64,000 nt of DNA from Capniomyces stellatus (GCA_001661515.1 LUVW01000016.1:14146-78145), one strand, 5' to 3'. Numbered from the stretch's first letter, positions 20,209-31,371 are shown. Notes: generated by a model not told the origin, from the sequence alone. Numbers and translations: made by a program.

Positions 20209-22671
20209 TTATACCAGAGTTTTGTTTTTACTAGCTACATAGTCGTAACTAGTGCGTAAACTTGCAATAGTAGACTTGTCAAAACACCAATGATTCCAAG
20301 CAAAACTTGACACACCAAACTTCAATGTGCTTGCACTAGAGTTACTAGACGAATCAGAACTAGCAAACTCTGCTGCACAAGACAGCAACAAATGCATAAA
20401 GGGCAAAACCGACTTGGACTCGAGTTTCCTCAGCTTGTTTGGGGGATTAAGAACCAAGTGCGGGTTGTTCATCAGAACTCCAGGCGAGTTGATGGAATTG
20501 GTGATGTTTAGCTGAACAAAAGGCAAGTTGTTGCAAAACGCAAAAACCGCTTCACTGTTGGAAAGAAACCGGGAAGAGATTTTGTTCTGCAGGAGAAGCG
20601 AGACAAAAACAGACTGGGCCAGCTGGCTCAGCGAATCAACCAGCAGTGCAAAAGACGAGTTGAAGGCAAGCAAGTCTCTGTACACCAGCAGCTTTTTTTT
20701 CTCTTTTACAGACGCTGGTGAGGACTTGGGCGAGGACTCGGGAAACGCTCGGGAATTGGCTAGCGAGTCTAGCAGGCAGTTTACCCGGTCTACCCAGACG
20801 TTTGCGGCAACCGGCTTGCACTCCTCGTTGAGCTTGGACGTTTCAGGTTTCATTGTGGTGTTGTAGGAAACACTCCACAGATCGCCAGTCATACACTTTT
20901 GCTTCATCAGGAACAAGGCTACCAGAACCAACTCGTGCAGCCCACGGTGCGCGTGCAGACTGGCGGGTGTGCTGGCACGCAGGATTTTGGCCAGCTTGTG
21001 CCCAGGGCTGGCCTGAATGTGCCTGAGAACCGAATCCTTGTCGCTCGAGTACTTGATCAAGGGCCCCAGCCCCAGTTGGCGCAAACATGTCAGCCATACA
21101 ACCGCCTGAATCTGGGCCTCAGACTGAAGTTTATACGTTTCGTGGTTCGCGTTCGCATCTGCATTGCTGCTGCTGCTGCTGCTGGTGTACGCCAACTTGC
21201 TATCATCAACCCATTCGCTCCAGTGCTCCACACTCTCCACCCACCCAATCTCGCCGCCCTTGAACCCTTCAACCACGTCCACGTTGATCATCACCGGCTC
21301 CACCACTTCCGCCACCAGTCCAGTCCGCTGCCCTGCCAGGTATGACTTGTACGCAACCGCTGCCGTCTTTGCGTTCACCGAGTCCGCCGACGCCGCTGAG
21401 TTTGGCGTTTTGTCCACGCCTGTTGCTGACTCTGCGTGGTGCAGGTAGTACACCGTGCTGGCCTGCGTGTTTGCCTTTGGAATGTACGTGTGCGCTGTTA
21501 CGCGTCGCGTCCGGTAAAACGCGTGCATGTGTGGCGTACACAGGGCCAATGAACGCGCGTATATCGGAACAGCCACGTGTTCCAGCAGGCTCCGGTACTC
21601 CTCCGACTCACCACAGTCCACCGGCATCGCCACCTCATAGTTGCCCGATACCATAATGCTCGCCAGCTTTGTGTCCACCAGCCCCTTGCTTAGTGCCTGG
21701 TACATGATTGGCGGTAACGCGTAGTCTATTACGTTGTGCAGGTCGCTAGGGCTACTCTCCTGACTCAGCGGCCCCACGCTCCCATTGTCAAACATCACCA
21801 GATGGTTTGTAACTGCGCTTCGTGCCCGGCAAAACTCCTCTGTGTAGTTGCTCTTCCTGTCCCCTGCCTCCTTTTCCATTCGCTGCACCGCGTTCAGCCC
21901 TGTCTTGTACGCCTTTACCTTTTCTACCTGCATCTGCAGCGTTCCCCCCACCCCCTTGTTCTCTATTGGAAATCGGCTGTTCCAGCACGCCCCCATCAGA
22001 ATGTTCACATCCACGTACTGCTCCGCCCCAATCTCCAGCGCTGCCAACACGTTTGTCTTCCTCACCCACACAAAACTGCCTGCCTCCTTTTTAAACTCCA
22101 CCACTACCTGGTCAATATCAAACATCAACGCCTCAAGTCCGCTATACACCGAGTGCACCACCTGCCTCTGGTGTCTGTAAAAGTACTTTAGCTGCGCCCA
22201 TGCAGAGTACGGCGCCCGCATAAACTCAATCCCCTCCCCCCTCAGCACCTCCATCATCCTCCGCTCGTAGCTCTCCATCTCTGCCCGCCCCTTACTCTCA
22301 AAATTAAACACTCGCTTCTCCCTCTCCACATACCCCGCCTCCCAGTCCCCTCCCTTCGTCCCCTTTTGCATAAATCTCCTCCCCTGCCTCTCCTTCTCTT
22401 TGTCTATTCCCTTATTCAGCTCCAGCCCATTAAACACCACGATTGCCGTAATATTTCCCCTTTTGAAAAATCCCACTTCCTTCTTTATCGCCTCAACAAA
22501 ACTCTCCTCCTCGCTATCTTTACTCAAATCAAAGTCCGAATTACTCAACCCCATAAATATCTGCTTTATCCAATAACTACCATCTATCCCTAACCTCGTC
22601 CCCGACAATTCCCACAATCCCTCGATCCTTCGCAATTGCCTTGTCGTAACAAACACTATCAATTTATTCAT
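20209..22671 (-). CDS. MKT1: Mkt1-like post-transcriptional regulator (XPG/FEN1 fold)
   Basis: 820 aa, intronless. The N-terminus shows an XPG-N-like GIDGSYWIKQ and an internal-XPG-like EGIEFMRAPYSAWAQLKYF, then LAALEIGAEQYVDVNILMG, which are characteristic of the Mkt1 family. In active FEN1/XPG nucleases the APxEAxAQ stretch carries catalytic acidic residues; here it reads APYSAWAQ, so the nuclease is probably inactive, as known for Mkt1. Yeast Mkt1 with Pbp1 controls mRNA 3' UTR-dependent translation and stability, including of HO and mitochondrial messages. The C-terminal two thirds correspond to the Mkt1 N and C regions by length only. The sense strand is G-rich at the 5' end and pyrimidine-leaning at the 3' end. 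Confidence 0.85.
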   Translation of the reverse strand: MNKLIVFVTTRQLRRIEGLWELSGTRLGIDGSYWIKQIFMGLSNSDFDLSKDSEEESFVEAIKKEVGFFKRGNITAIVVFNGLELNKGIDKEKERQGRRFMQKGTKGGDWEAGYVEREKRVFNFESKGRAEMESYERRMMEVLRGEGIEFMRAPYSAWAQLKYFYRHQRQVVHSVYSGLEALMFDIDQVVVEFKKEAGSFVWVRKTNVLAALEIGAEQYVDVNILMGACWNSRFPIENKGVGGTLQMQVEKVKAYKTGLNAVQRMEKEAGDRKSNYTEEFCRARSAVTNHLVMFDNGSVGPLSQESSPSDLHNVIDYALPPIMYQALSKGLVDTKLASIMVSGNYEVAMPVDCGESEEYRSLLEHVAVPIYARSLALCTPHMHAFYRTRRVTAHTYIPKANTQASTVYYLHHAESATGVDKTPNSAASADSVNAKTAAVAYKSYLAGQRTGLVAEVVEPVMINVDVVEGFKGGEIGWVESVEHWSEWVDDSKLAYTSSSSSSNADANANHETYKLQSEAQIQAVVWLTCLRQLGLGPLIKYSSDKDSVLRHIQASPGHKLAKILRASTPASLHAHRGLHELVLVALFLMKQKCMTGDLWSVSYNTTMKPETSKLNEECKPVAANVWVDRVNCLLDSLANSRAFPESSPKSSPASVKEKKKLLVYRDLLAFNSSFALLVDSLSQLAQSVFVSLLLQNKISSRFLSNSEAVFAFCNNLPFVQLNITNSINSPGVLMNNPHLVLNPPNKLRKLESKSVLPFMHLLLSCAAEFASSDSSSNSSASTLKFGVSSFAWNHWCFDKSTIASLRTSYDYVASKNKTLV

Positions 22672-23455
22672 TATTCATTATTCATTAGCTATCCCTTTCA
22701 TATACTCTTCTATATACCCTTATAATCCAACCCTTTATTCCACTTACTTTCAAGGTCTTGGATCGTCATCTTTATTATCTTGTTTTAATTATCCTTGTTT
22801 TTCTTTTACCACCCTCGTTCAACTCTTTGCTTTTATTGATTACCGTTGTTTTTTGTTGCTGTCGGTTTGTTTGTTTATTACATGAATATAAAGTTCAACT
22901 TTTAAAGTAATGTTTCTTTAAAAAAATTTCTTGTCCTGAATTTTTAAATCTCAAACTATTTATCTCTTATTAAAATCCTCAGCAAGTTGTTCCCTTATAC
23001 TGTTTACTTTGTGACGTTTATCCAACATACCCAAGATTGTTTGAATTGTAACCAAACTAGCCAATAAGCGCTCTCACATTAATAATAATTTGGCCTTGAA
23101 TTTTGGCGCTTAAATCATGGCTAATTTCTCCTCTCCCAGTTCCGTTTATTACACTAAGAATTTCTAGTGCAACTAATATTCCCACTTTATAGAAATTACA
23201 TTACAAATTCGACAAACTAGACTGCAAACTTTAGCTTCAACCAAGAAACCTTATGTTTATAAAGCGTAACTCCACTAAAATATATATGGCTATCTATAAT
23301 GAGATGCACTAGTTTTGTTAAAAAAAAAATGAAAAAGGAAAACAAGGGAGAAATGACCAAGTGTGAAAGATAATAAATTCATTTTTTTTAAAAAGAAAAA
23401 AAAAAATTCAAAAATACAAAGCATTGAAATGGAAAAAATATATATATATGTTGAA
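22672..23455. other. Spacer upstream of MKT1
   Basis: Pyrimidine-rich on the plus strand for the first 200 bases (purine-rich MKT1 leader), then AT-rich with A-runs close to the septin stop. No gene is seen. Confidence 0.5.
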
Positions 23456-24669
23456 TTAAACAAGCTGCTGTTTGTGCATCATTTGCATCTGAGATGCACT
23501 AGGCATGTGTGACAAGCCTTGGGAGTGGGCCGATTGGGCAGCCTGGGCAGCTCTCATTTCCTTGATCTGGCGGAGTTGTTGGGTGCGGAAAGACTCGTAG
23601 TGTCTTTGGGCGGTTACCTCGATGAGATCGTATAAGTGAGTTCTTAGCAAAAAGTCTCTCAAATGAACAAAGTCGCAGTGGTCCTTATTGTCAACATTAA
23701 CGGTTCCCCACCCGTGTTTTCTTCCTCGGACCAGCTTGTTCCCCTCTTTGAACACCGTGTTGCTGCCCACTACTGCAAACGGAATCAACTCTCTCATCAG
23801 GTTGTTGAGTGCAACATCCTCCTCGTCATCCTCTTCATTGGCATAGGGGTAAATGTTGATTCTGTGCATTGCCAATTCTTCCTTAATTCTTTTCTTGAAC
23901 CTTTGCCTCTCCTCAACCGTTGTGCCATCAGCCTTCGACATCACTGGAATCACGTTCACCACCTCTGTCAATCTCTTCAGCACCTCAACGTCCAATGGCC
24001 TCAACCCTCCACACCCTGGGTTCAAGAAATATATGCATGCGTGTACTCTGCTATCATTGATGCTCTTCTCTCTCTGTGGCTTCAGTTCTCTCTCAAGGTA
24101 TCCTGCGTGCTGGTCTTTGATGTATTTGATTATTGGAACCCAGCAGTTGTCATTGCTTGTTTGGTCTCCAAACCCTGGCGTGTCAACGATTGTCAATCTA
24201 AGCCTAACGTTGCTCTCCTCAACAACTCTGGTATGTGGCGAGATCTCTGTTGTCTTTTTGATAACCTCGTGTGTTGTTCTTCGCCCTGACGACTCTACAA
24301 GGTCGCTTGAGAACAATGTGTTGATAAGCGTGGTTTTTCCCATTCCTGACTCTCCAACAAGAATAATGTTGAAGTTCATTCCCCTCTTAAGGAACTTTCG
24401 CTCCATTTGCTTTGCGACTGTGTCAAATCCGACATAATCCTGAAGGTTCGCCTAAAAAAAAGTACATCAACACGTTATTACTCTCAAGCCTTTTGCAGCT
24501 CATCAACATAACATTCACCACTAAACACCATCCAACTCGTATCTATACAACTATCTATCTGTATATCTGTATATCTATCTATATATTTTTTCGTTTGTTT
24601 ATACGGTCTGCCCTAAACATATTAATTACAATTTCAATACTGTCAACTTACTGTAGGTTGGTTGGACAT
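23456..24669 (-). CDS. CDC10: Cdc10-type septin (two exons)
   Basis: Exon 1 is 24669-24652, only 18 nt (MSNQPT). Exon 2 is 24451-23456, beginning ANLQDYVGFDTVAKQMERKF. The total is 337 aa. The P-loop is GESGMGKT, the switch region DTPGFGD and the G4-like motif SKAD, with the septin-unique region YDLIEVTAQRHYESFR before the end. The YVGFDT..Q.E.K..KRG start and the absence of a C-terminal coiled coil are features of Cdc10/SEPT-type group 1 septins. The C-terminus is instead a short Ala/Gln/Met-rich tail. It polymerises with other septins at the cell cortex and septa. Introns in such a position after a very short first exon are common in fungal septins. Confidence 0.92.
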
Positions 24670-27312
24670 TTTTTACTCTTTGGTGCTCTGGTATACTTTG
24701 TTTTAATTATTAAAGCGTTATACTATTTAATTAGTCTTAACTCTAGCACAGAATAGAAATATACCTGTTCAAATAATTAGAGAAAGGAAATGTTTTTTTT
24801 TTCAATTCTTTTACTGTGATAATTATAGAGAAGGCCGTATCCGTATTATATCTTGGTAAACTCTTTCATTTATTACTAATCGCTATTCTCTCAAGACTTT
24901 TACTTTCCAAATAGAGTTCTGTTGTTATTGTTTTTTTTCAATCAGCTGTTTATATTTAAAAAACAAAAAGTGGGACAAAATTGGAACAAAATTGGGACAA
25001 AATACAATTACACAAAGCCAAATTAAAAAACTGCTCAAATAAATCAACAAGGAAAAACTACGATAAAACTCATTTGCTTTTACTAATTAGATTTCAATAT
25101 TCTTGTTTATTTTCACGTACTTGGATTTACACAGAATAATTCACATTGATTATACTGATGGTTTTTAAATCCATTATTCGTTTTTTTTGTCCTCAATTGT
25201 TCGCTTTATTTAGGCTATTCTAACTAACATTTAACAAAGAACCATTTCCTGAAAAACCCATTGTAATTTCTAATCCGCCTATATTATTTATTCATCCTTT
25301 TTTAAACCTTAAAGCGAATTTCCACATTTTTCTAGTCTAAATCGAAACTGTTCTTTTGTTTTGCCTAATAAACTTTTTTTTAAGCATTTTACCAAACTAT
25401 CATTACCTTCCTTTCCTTAGTTCCATTCACCAACATTAACCAAACAATCTGAATATCAAGCTCTGGAATCCATTGATACTTTTTTTTATATACAACTGTA
25501 TTAAAATTATCCTAAATACATCTCTTCCTTATTTGAATTACCACTACCTTTTGCAACGATTATTGGACAATGTTTTCATATTTTACCTCTGATCTATTAC
25601 GTTCTTAAAATATCAATCAAAGTGTACAAGTAGGAGACAAATAAAAACATAGGAACACTTTAATCAGGTTTGTCAATACAACTAAAGTCAATAGAAACCA
25701 TTGACAAGTCGACTTTTTGTCAACAATTAAACTGGTTAAATAATTTCCTAAGACTCAACAATGGCTATACTCTTATTTGTACAATAAGTAAAAAAATTCA
25801 AAGAGAAAAGCAGGTTGGAAAGAAATGCCAGCAAAGTATACAAACTTACACCCCCCTACTACTTACTTTTCCGGCCACTGAACTGTATGTTTTTTCAACC
25901 ATTTAAACAATAAGCACATTTATTCCTTACTCTTTATTGTTGAAAAAAAATAATCAGATGTTTATTTTTTCAACCCAAGACTAGAAAGAGAACCAAACTT
26001 GATTATACCTATTGGTTTGTAAGCAAGAAATGGAAATAAAAAAGAATGAAAAAAAGTGTTCTACTAGTTCAAACAGTAACAACGCTCAAAATCCCATAAA
26101 CATTCCCTCTACTTGTTTCTCTACAACTTTGGCTTATTGTGGGTGTTACCCTGTTTATGAGATACTACCTTTTGTCTGGCAAGCTTGATTTTGTGAATAG
26201 TACCAATCCTACAAATGATGGTGACAACAACGAGAATAAACATGTAGCATTATCTGGTTTTTGTAACATTTTAAAGCCAAGAAATAAATCCACGTATTTG
26301 GCAATGTTTAAGCCGGCTTGAGCCTGTTTACATGTTGCTATTGCCATTTTGTTTCACCTCCAAATTCACATTTTGCTGGTTTGGAATACATTGAATATTA
26401 AATCAAGTTATTTCTCGTTATTAAAAGAACAAATTAACAATTTCAACAAAATAAAATAAAATAAAATAGCAAGTTGATAAAGTTGGTACCCAGGAGTGAG
26501 TCAAGTGCCCCCAAGCAAGTTTGATTTTATTTTCGGTGTGGCCAGAGCCATTAGGAACAATAGTAATCAGAAATTAGATTATGGGTTATGTTTCGATCAG
26601 TGGGTTCGTAAGAGTTTGCTAATTGCAAAGAGTTAAAAAAAAGTTGATATCTCACAATATATTTTTCTGTCCAGCTTGAAGGATGTATCGACTATAGAAT
26701 CTCAAGATTGATATGTACAAGAATTGCCATCATACCAAACACAAACAATAAAAAGATGTGTCAATAAACAAGAATAATCTACCAAAAGCTTCTGCACTAC
26801 TCAACTACTTTGCTGATAAATGTAAAATATACACATTTGCCAATTGTTTGGGATTGACAGTCTCGTAATTTTAATTGAAGGCAATACGCACCAAGGACAA
26901 TTAGATGCAGATGATCCACCCTGGCTTGAAACAGGAACTCAAGAATAGGCCTTAGTCAGAACGTATAATGCGAGATGTATTGTCTAGGTCCATTCAACAA
27001 TTAAATTCGTTGTTTTATATAGAACGTTTGAAGATCACATTTATAAAATTGACAAATCATTAATCATGTGTGTTTAAATGATGAAGTCGATTTTTGTTGG
27101 ATGTATTTACAATTGCCAATCATTAAAGTCAACAACCGCACTTGTAGAAGCAGTAAGGAACTTTTAGTACGGTGTATATGTGTTCTTGTTTAACTCTTTT
27201 TTTTTTTGCAGAATATCTTGCCGAGTTGATGATGTTTTAAGGTTGTTTAAATATCATTCAGGTGAAGCAGAAAATAACATGAAGATTTGGTGATCAGAAA
27301 AACTTTTATGAA
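24670..27312. other. Gene-poor AT-rich region
   Basis: 2.6 kb with no recognisable gene. The longest frames are 60-78 codons. One 60-codon minus frame (26165-26347, starting MAIATCKQAQAGL) is flanked by a possible GT donor, but I could not link it to a family or partner exon. The sequence contains A and T runs, no long repeat and no TIR copy. Confidence 0.5.
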
Positions 27313-27384
27313 GGGGAATTAGCTCAGTGGTAGAGCGCTCGCTTTGCATGCGAGAGGCCGCGAGTTCGATCCTCGCATTCTCCA
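27313..27384 (+). tRNA. tRNA-Ala (anticodon TGC)
   Basis: A complete cloverleaf of 72 nt. The acceptor stem is GGGGAAT/ATTCTCC with discriminator A at 27384. The D arm contains AGCTCAGTGGTAGAGC, the anticodon stem CTCGC/GCGAG encloses loop TTTGCAT (anticodon TGC), and the T arm GCGAG-TTCGATC-CTCGC is perfect. The A box and the B box GTTCGATCC are intact. There is no intron and no encoded CCA. Confidence 0.97.
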
Positions 27385-27387
27385 GTA

Positions 27388-27393
27388 TTTTTT
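27388..27393 (+). terminator. Pol III terminator of tRNA-Ala
   Basis: A run of six T begins four bases after the tRNA 3' end, with a second run of seven T at 27396-27402 as backup. Confidence 0.8.
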
Positions 27394-27628
27394 GCTTTTT
27401 TTCCCACTTTACTAGCAAAATTTTGCCTTCTAGTATTATTTTATTTTGTTAAATTTTTTTATTTAAACTTTTTATTATGGGTTCAATAGTACAATACTCA
27501 AAAATATTACAAAGCCAGTAGAACACTATCTAAAAAAAGTGACTAATTCAAATACTATCCTACTCCATGTCGTCTCTCTAGAGACACCGTACCTTGACGG
27601 TGTTGGTTCAGTGGGGCTGGTGATGTAC

Positions 27629-27727
27629 TAACCTCATCGAGTCTTAGTAATAGGTTTTACATGTTAATGTCAGTAATAAGGCTGTTACAAGCTTCATCGA
27701 GCTTGAGCGGTCAGGTTATATATTTTT
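27629..27727 (+). repeat. Diverged direct repeat, copy A
   Basis: It aligns with 30393-30490 in the same orientation, roughly 70-75% identical over about 95 bases, with shared blocks such as TTAG.AAT, GTTAA.GTCAG.AAT.AGG and TCATC.AG..TGAG.GGTCA, each followed by a run of T. It is non-coding; a SINE-like or transcribed origin is possible but unproven. Confidence 0.6.
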
Positions 27728-27971
27728 TTTGCTTTATTTAATTCCAATTATTAACAATAAGATAAAACTGTAAAATCACTACATCAAGGCGCTAAATCCG
27801 TCAACTCGGCACACGCCATCTCCAAGTATGTGAAATGTACTGTAAAACTAAATAATAAAAGTAAAACCTCTACTACCCAGATTTTGTTGCCTTTTCGAGG
27901 TAATATTTCCTAATTTTATCACCAAAGCCTTTAATCATACTTTCCGAAGAGTCGAGTTTACGTGAGTCAAG

Positions 27972-29447
27972 TCACTCCAAGCTTAGTTCATTGAAAGCAA
28001 CTTTTGTCTCTTTTATTATTTGAGTACGGTATTGTTTAAACATCATTTCAAGCTTATCTATAATTACAGAACTAATCCGTTCTATCATAGCTTCCTGCAA
28101 ATAGTCTTTATAATCCGAACCAACAACATCAATTTCCTTCACTAGCTTCATTACTTTGGCCCTTACTTCACTAACTATTAAAGCAGATCTTTTACTGAAT
28201 TCATATTTTATGTATTTTTTGATCATAGCAACGCCCTCTCTTTTGTCTTTGTCCTTCTTTACATCACCATCGATCATCGTCACCGCCTTAATCTCTTCAC
28301 CTAAATTACATTCGTAACATATTAAATCTGTAGTTAACATGAAGTCAACAACTTCCTTTATATATACTTTTGAGGCTTCCAAGAACCCTGCTACTTCCTG
28401 CTCGGCAAGATGCTTGGTAAACACTTCTGCTGTCACATCATGGTAAATCTTCGTATACTCCTCATCTATTCTTTTGATTTTGGAAACCTCGGCTGCCTTC
28501 CACAAGTCATACTCTTCTGGGTGTGTAAGAACGTCTTTTGGTTCAAGTTTTGCTTCTTCCAGAATCCAGTCTATATGATCTCTCACCCTTGTGTTTATGG
28601 TAACACCTCGAGTACTTTCTGATAAATTATCCAAACCTGCGTTTTTAAACTCATCAGTAATACTTGGATAATCTTCAGTCGAAACCAACCCAACTATTTC
28701 ATTTTCGGATTCGGACAAGTATACTGGTCCTCCCGAATCACCGCAAGCTGGTGCTCCATTCCCCTCGTTGTAGTGAAACAATGCACTGTGTGGCATGTGT
28801 CTCTCAAATCTAAAGTATTTGAAAACATTGCTTCTACTAATAAGATTCACATCCACTGCTCTCAATAGATTTCCTGCAACAGTTTCTTCATCCTTAGATG
28901 TATCCCCCCACCCAGCAACTTTGACTTTGTATGAGGATTCAACTTCACGATTGTAAATCTTGGCACATTTTATTCCAAGATTATGGAATTCCACATCGTC
29001 GACTCGTATCAATGCAATATCATATCCATGTAACGTATCACGATAATTGGGATGCGCTACTACTTCACTCGCTTTGAACTTTTTTGCTCCACTTGCAAAA
29101 CTGATCTTTGAATTGGCCGATATCTCAATTTCTAAATTATCAATATCTTCCAGATACTTTTTAACACAATGCGCAGCCGTAAGAATGTAATTCTTTGAAA
29201 TTATCGATCCTCCACAATTATTTTTAGCAGGTTCGTGACTGCTTTTTGCTGAGAAGTATAAAGAAACAATATAAGGCACTTCTTCTAACTCGATATTACC
29301 ACCTTTTATGATCCTCTTGCTTAAGCTTTGTCCTTCTCCAGAGCTACTTCCTTGGCTCACCGTATCCGACCCCAGATCCGAAATCCAGGATCCTGACACT
29401 GATGCCAATGAGTAACTGACTAGAACGCTGACTGTACCGACCTTCAT
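27972..29447 (-). CDS. Secreted S1-family serine protease with long C-terminal extension
   Basis: 491 aa. A signal peptide (about residues 1-19) and short propeptide lead to the activation site KR-IIKGG (about 45-50). The triad is visible: His93 in LTAAHC, Asp143 in GYDIALIRV and Ser238 in ACGDSGGP. The chymotrypsin-fold domain ends near residue 300 (DHIDWILEEAK). The residue six before the catalytic Ser, which sets primary specificity and is Asp in trypsin, is Ala232 here (GAPACGDSGG), so cleavage after Arg/Lys is not expected. About 190 residues follow that are helical and Lys/Glu-rich, with two Cys, and match no domain I know. Trypsin-fold proteases of this kind are patchy in fungi and often linked with animal hosts. 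The propeptide KR suggests activation by a trypsin-like or Kex2-like enzyme. Confidence 0.88.
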   Translation of the reverse strand: MKVGTVSVLVSYSLASVSGSWISDLGSDTVSQGSSSGEGQSLSKRIIKGGNIELEEVPYIVSLYFSAKSSHEPAKNNCGGSIISKNYILTAAHCVKKYLEDIDNLEIEISANSKISFASGAKKFKASEVVAHPNYRDTLHGYDIALIRVDDVEFHNLGIKCAKIYNREVESSYKVKVAGWGDTSKDEETVAGNLLRAVDVNLISRSNVFKYFRFERHMPHSALFHYNEGNGAPACGDSGGPVYLSESENEIVGLVSTEDYPSITDEFKNAGLDNLSESTRGVTINTRVRDHIDWILEEAKLEPKDVLTHPEEYDLWKAAEVSKIKRIDEEYTKIYHDVTAEVFTKHLAEQEVAGFLEASKVYIKEVVDFMLTTDLICYECNLGEEIKAVTMIDGDVKKDKDKREGVAMIKKYIKYEFSKRSALIVSEVRAKVMKLVKEIDVVGSDYKDYLQEAMIERISSVIIDKLEMMFKQYRTQIIKETKVAFNELSLE

Positions 29448-29629
29448 GGCTGATAATATTGGTTCGCTGTTTGCTGATATTACTGCTTGAAATTGGTTTA
29501 GAATTGAGGAAATAAAACAGTGCTTTCCACTCGGTATTTATACAAATAGACCTCGGGCCAAAATTACTAGAATCAGGCCCAACTCGACTCTCATCTTTGA
29601 TTCTATAAAACAAACTATGTACTCTATAA

Positions 29630-29703
29630 TTTATACTCTATACTCTACAAAACATACTCTATACTCTATACTCTGTACTCTATACTCTATACTCTATACT
29701 CCT
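29630..29703. repeat. TACTCTA 7-bp microsatellite
   Basis: About nine copies of TACTCTA, with a few interrupted units (TACTCTG, TACTCTACAAAACA), lie about 180-255 bases upstream of the protease start. Confidence 0.85.
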
Positions 29704-30392
29704 GTTTTTGTCTTTTCTACAATGCAAACACACTTTTCGGCTAACATTCCCTTATTGTTGTTTGTAAACGTCATGTCTTTCTAGTAATACTTGGTCGGCT
29801 CAATTTCAATGCTACATGCTGCTGTAGGGTTGCTGGTTGGGGAGAAATAGCATCATCAGGTTTGATATATACCTGATTTCCTTGCTTCCAGAACTCTTTA
29901 CTATTTTCATAGTATTAACCCTGAAGTTTAGTCGTTCCACTCGCCAATAGTTGGTGGTTTAAACATAGTTATGTTCTTTTTTGTGTTTAGCCGTGGTTTT
30001 TTGTTTTTCTATCTGTTTTATATTGGGTCGGACTGTTTCATGTTGAACTGTTTTATATTGAACTAATATGATTTCCACAATTTCCTTATATCTCCAAACA
30101 ACACTTTAACATCATGGATTCGGCTTGATTGTAAATGGTATAGTTTATAATTGTTTACTTTCAGCACTATATATTACATTTTTTTAATGACAGAATTGAC
30201 AAAATATTTTTAAAGGTGTTGGTAATAGTTGCAGGTTGGCACAGGTACATGCTTACATACCCAACATTTTGCCCTATAATTCCTGCAATGTTAACATGCT
30301 CAAAAATATGATTAATTATTATCCCATTACTTCTCGTCCCGCTACAGTTAAACATGTCTTGATGACTTTGAATCATAGGGACAGGTTATTTA

Positions 30393-30490
30393 CCAACATC
30401 TCCCAGTTTTAGCAATCAGGTTGTGCGTGTTAAAGTCAGGAATGAGGTTGCTGAAAGCGTCATCAAGACTGAGTGGTCATATTATTTTTT
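30393..30490 (+). repeat. Diverged direct repeat, copy B
   Basis: Partner of 27629-27727 in the same orientation. Together the copies bracket the protease gene. It ends in a T-run (30484-30491) like copy A. Confidence 0.6.
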
Positions 30491-31371
30491 TTGGATAGCA
30501 ATTGCCTTAGTTTTTTCATCTATTACTTTATTCTGTTGCAGGGTAAGAAAAGCAGGTTATGTTTTCAATAAAGAAAAACGTAGAATTTGCGGCTGAAAGG
30601 ATGGAAAGGTGGTCAATTTAATAATATTAGTAGCTAGCAAAATTTTGGTTGATAACTAATCACCCCTTTGCTATAAAGTAATTGGTTGGTCAACTAGCAA
30701 CTAGCAACGCAACAAAGCTAAGATTTCCCCGTTATACCAGCAAGATTCAGAAGAATAAAAGCGGGAAGATTTAGAGTCGCAACTCGTTTTTTTTCTAGAA
30801 CCGCTTTTGGTTCAGCTAGTTTTGATTTTTATTGTTAAATTAATAAGACCCGCTCAGCTATCTTAAGCATATCGGCAAATTTGCAACCGTCTGTGCTGTG
30901 TTATCATCAACACGGGTTAGTTATAAAATAAGTTACTGCAATTCAGAGTTAATCTGAAAACAATAATAAAGAATAACACAAATCTTGCGGGTCTGAAAAT
31001 GCTTATATACTAATTACAAAATTTTTATTGTGGTTATGGGGGTAATTACAAGAAAAAAAGAAAGGCAAGCTAAAAAATGTTTTTATTGGCTAAAAATTTA
31101 GCTTTTGCGATGGCTTATTGGCTGTGAAGTTGAATTAAAATGATTATTTTCCAAAGCCTAAAAAAAAAAAAGTGAGCAAAGTGGTAAAATTAGCAAAGTT
31201 AAGTAAAATAAACTGTGATTAAAAGCTAGGATTAAAAATACAAGAAAGGCAAATAAAGCGAGACAAAAAAAACAATGGCGATAATAACAGTAGTAGTTCT
31301 AATGCATAAAAAGAAAGAAAAAAAAGGGAGGAGAAAGAGGGAAAAGAAGACCAAGGTCAGATAAGGTCAGG

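Larger units (their letters stand above)
27385..27971. other. Spacer with two small hairpins and a dispersed repeat copy
   Basis: Two adjacent inverted repeats, GTCTC-TCTA-GAGAC (27572-27585) and ACACCGT-ACCTTG-ACGGTGT (27584-27603), precede a 100-bp segment that has a diverged second copy at about 30.4 kb. There is no open frame of note. Confidence 0.5.
29448..31371. other. Intergenic region upstream of the protease
   Basis: It contains the protease promoter, a 7-bp microsatellite at 29630-29703 and the second copy of the dispersed repeat at 30393-30490. Several short frames exist and none is recognisable. Bases 31190-31370 are A/G-rich on the plus strand, corresponding to the 3' flank of the next minus-strand gene. 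Confidence 0.5.

Noticed and set aside
26165..26347. 60-codon minus-strand frame MAIATCKQAQAGL...
   Set aside because: No family recognised and no adjoining exon; within what AT-rich sequence gives by chance.
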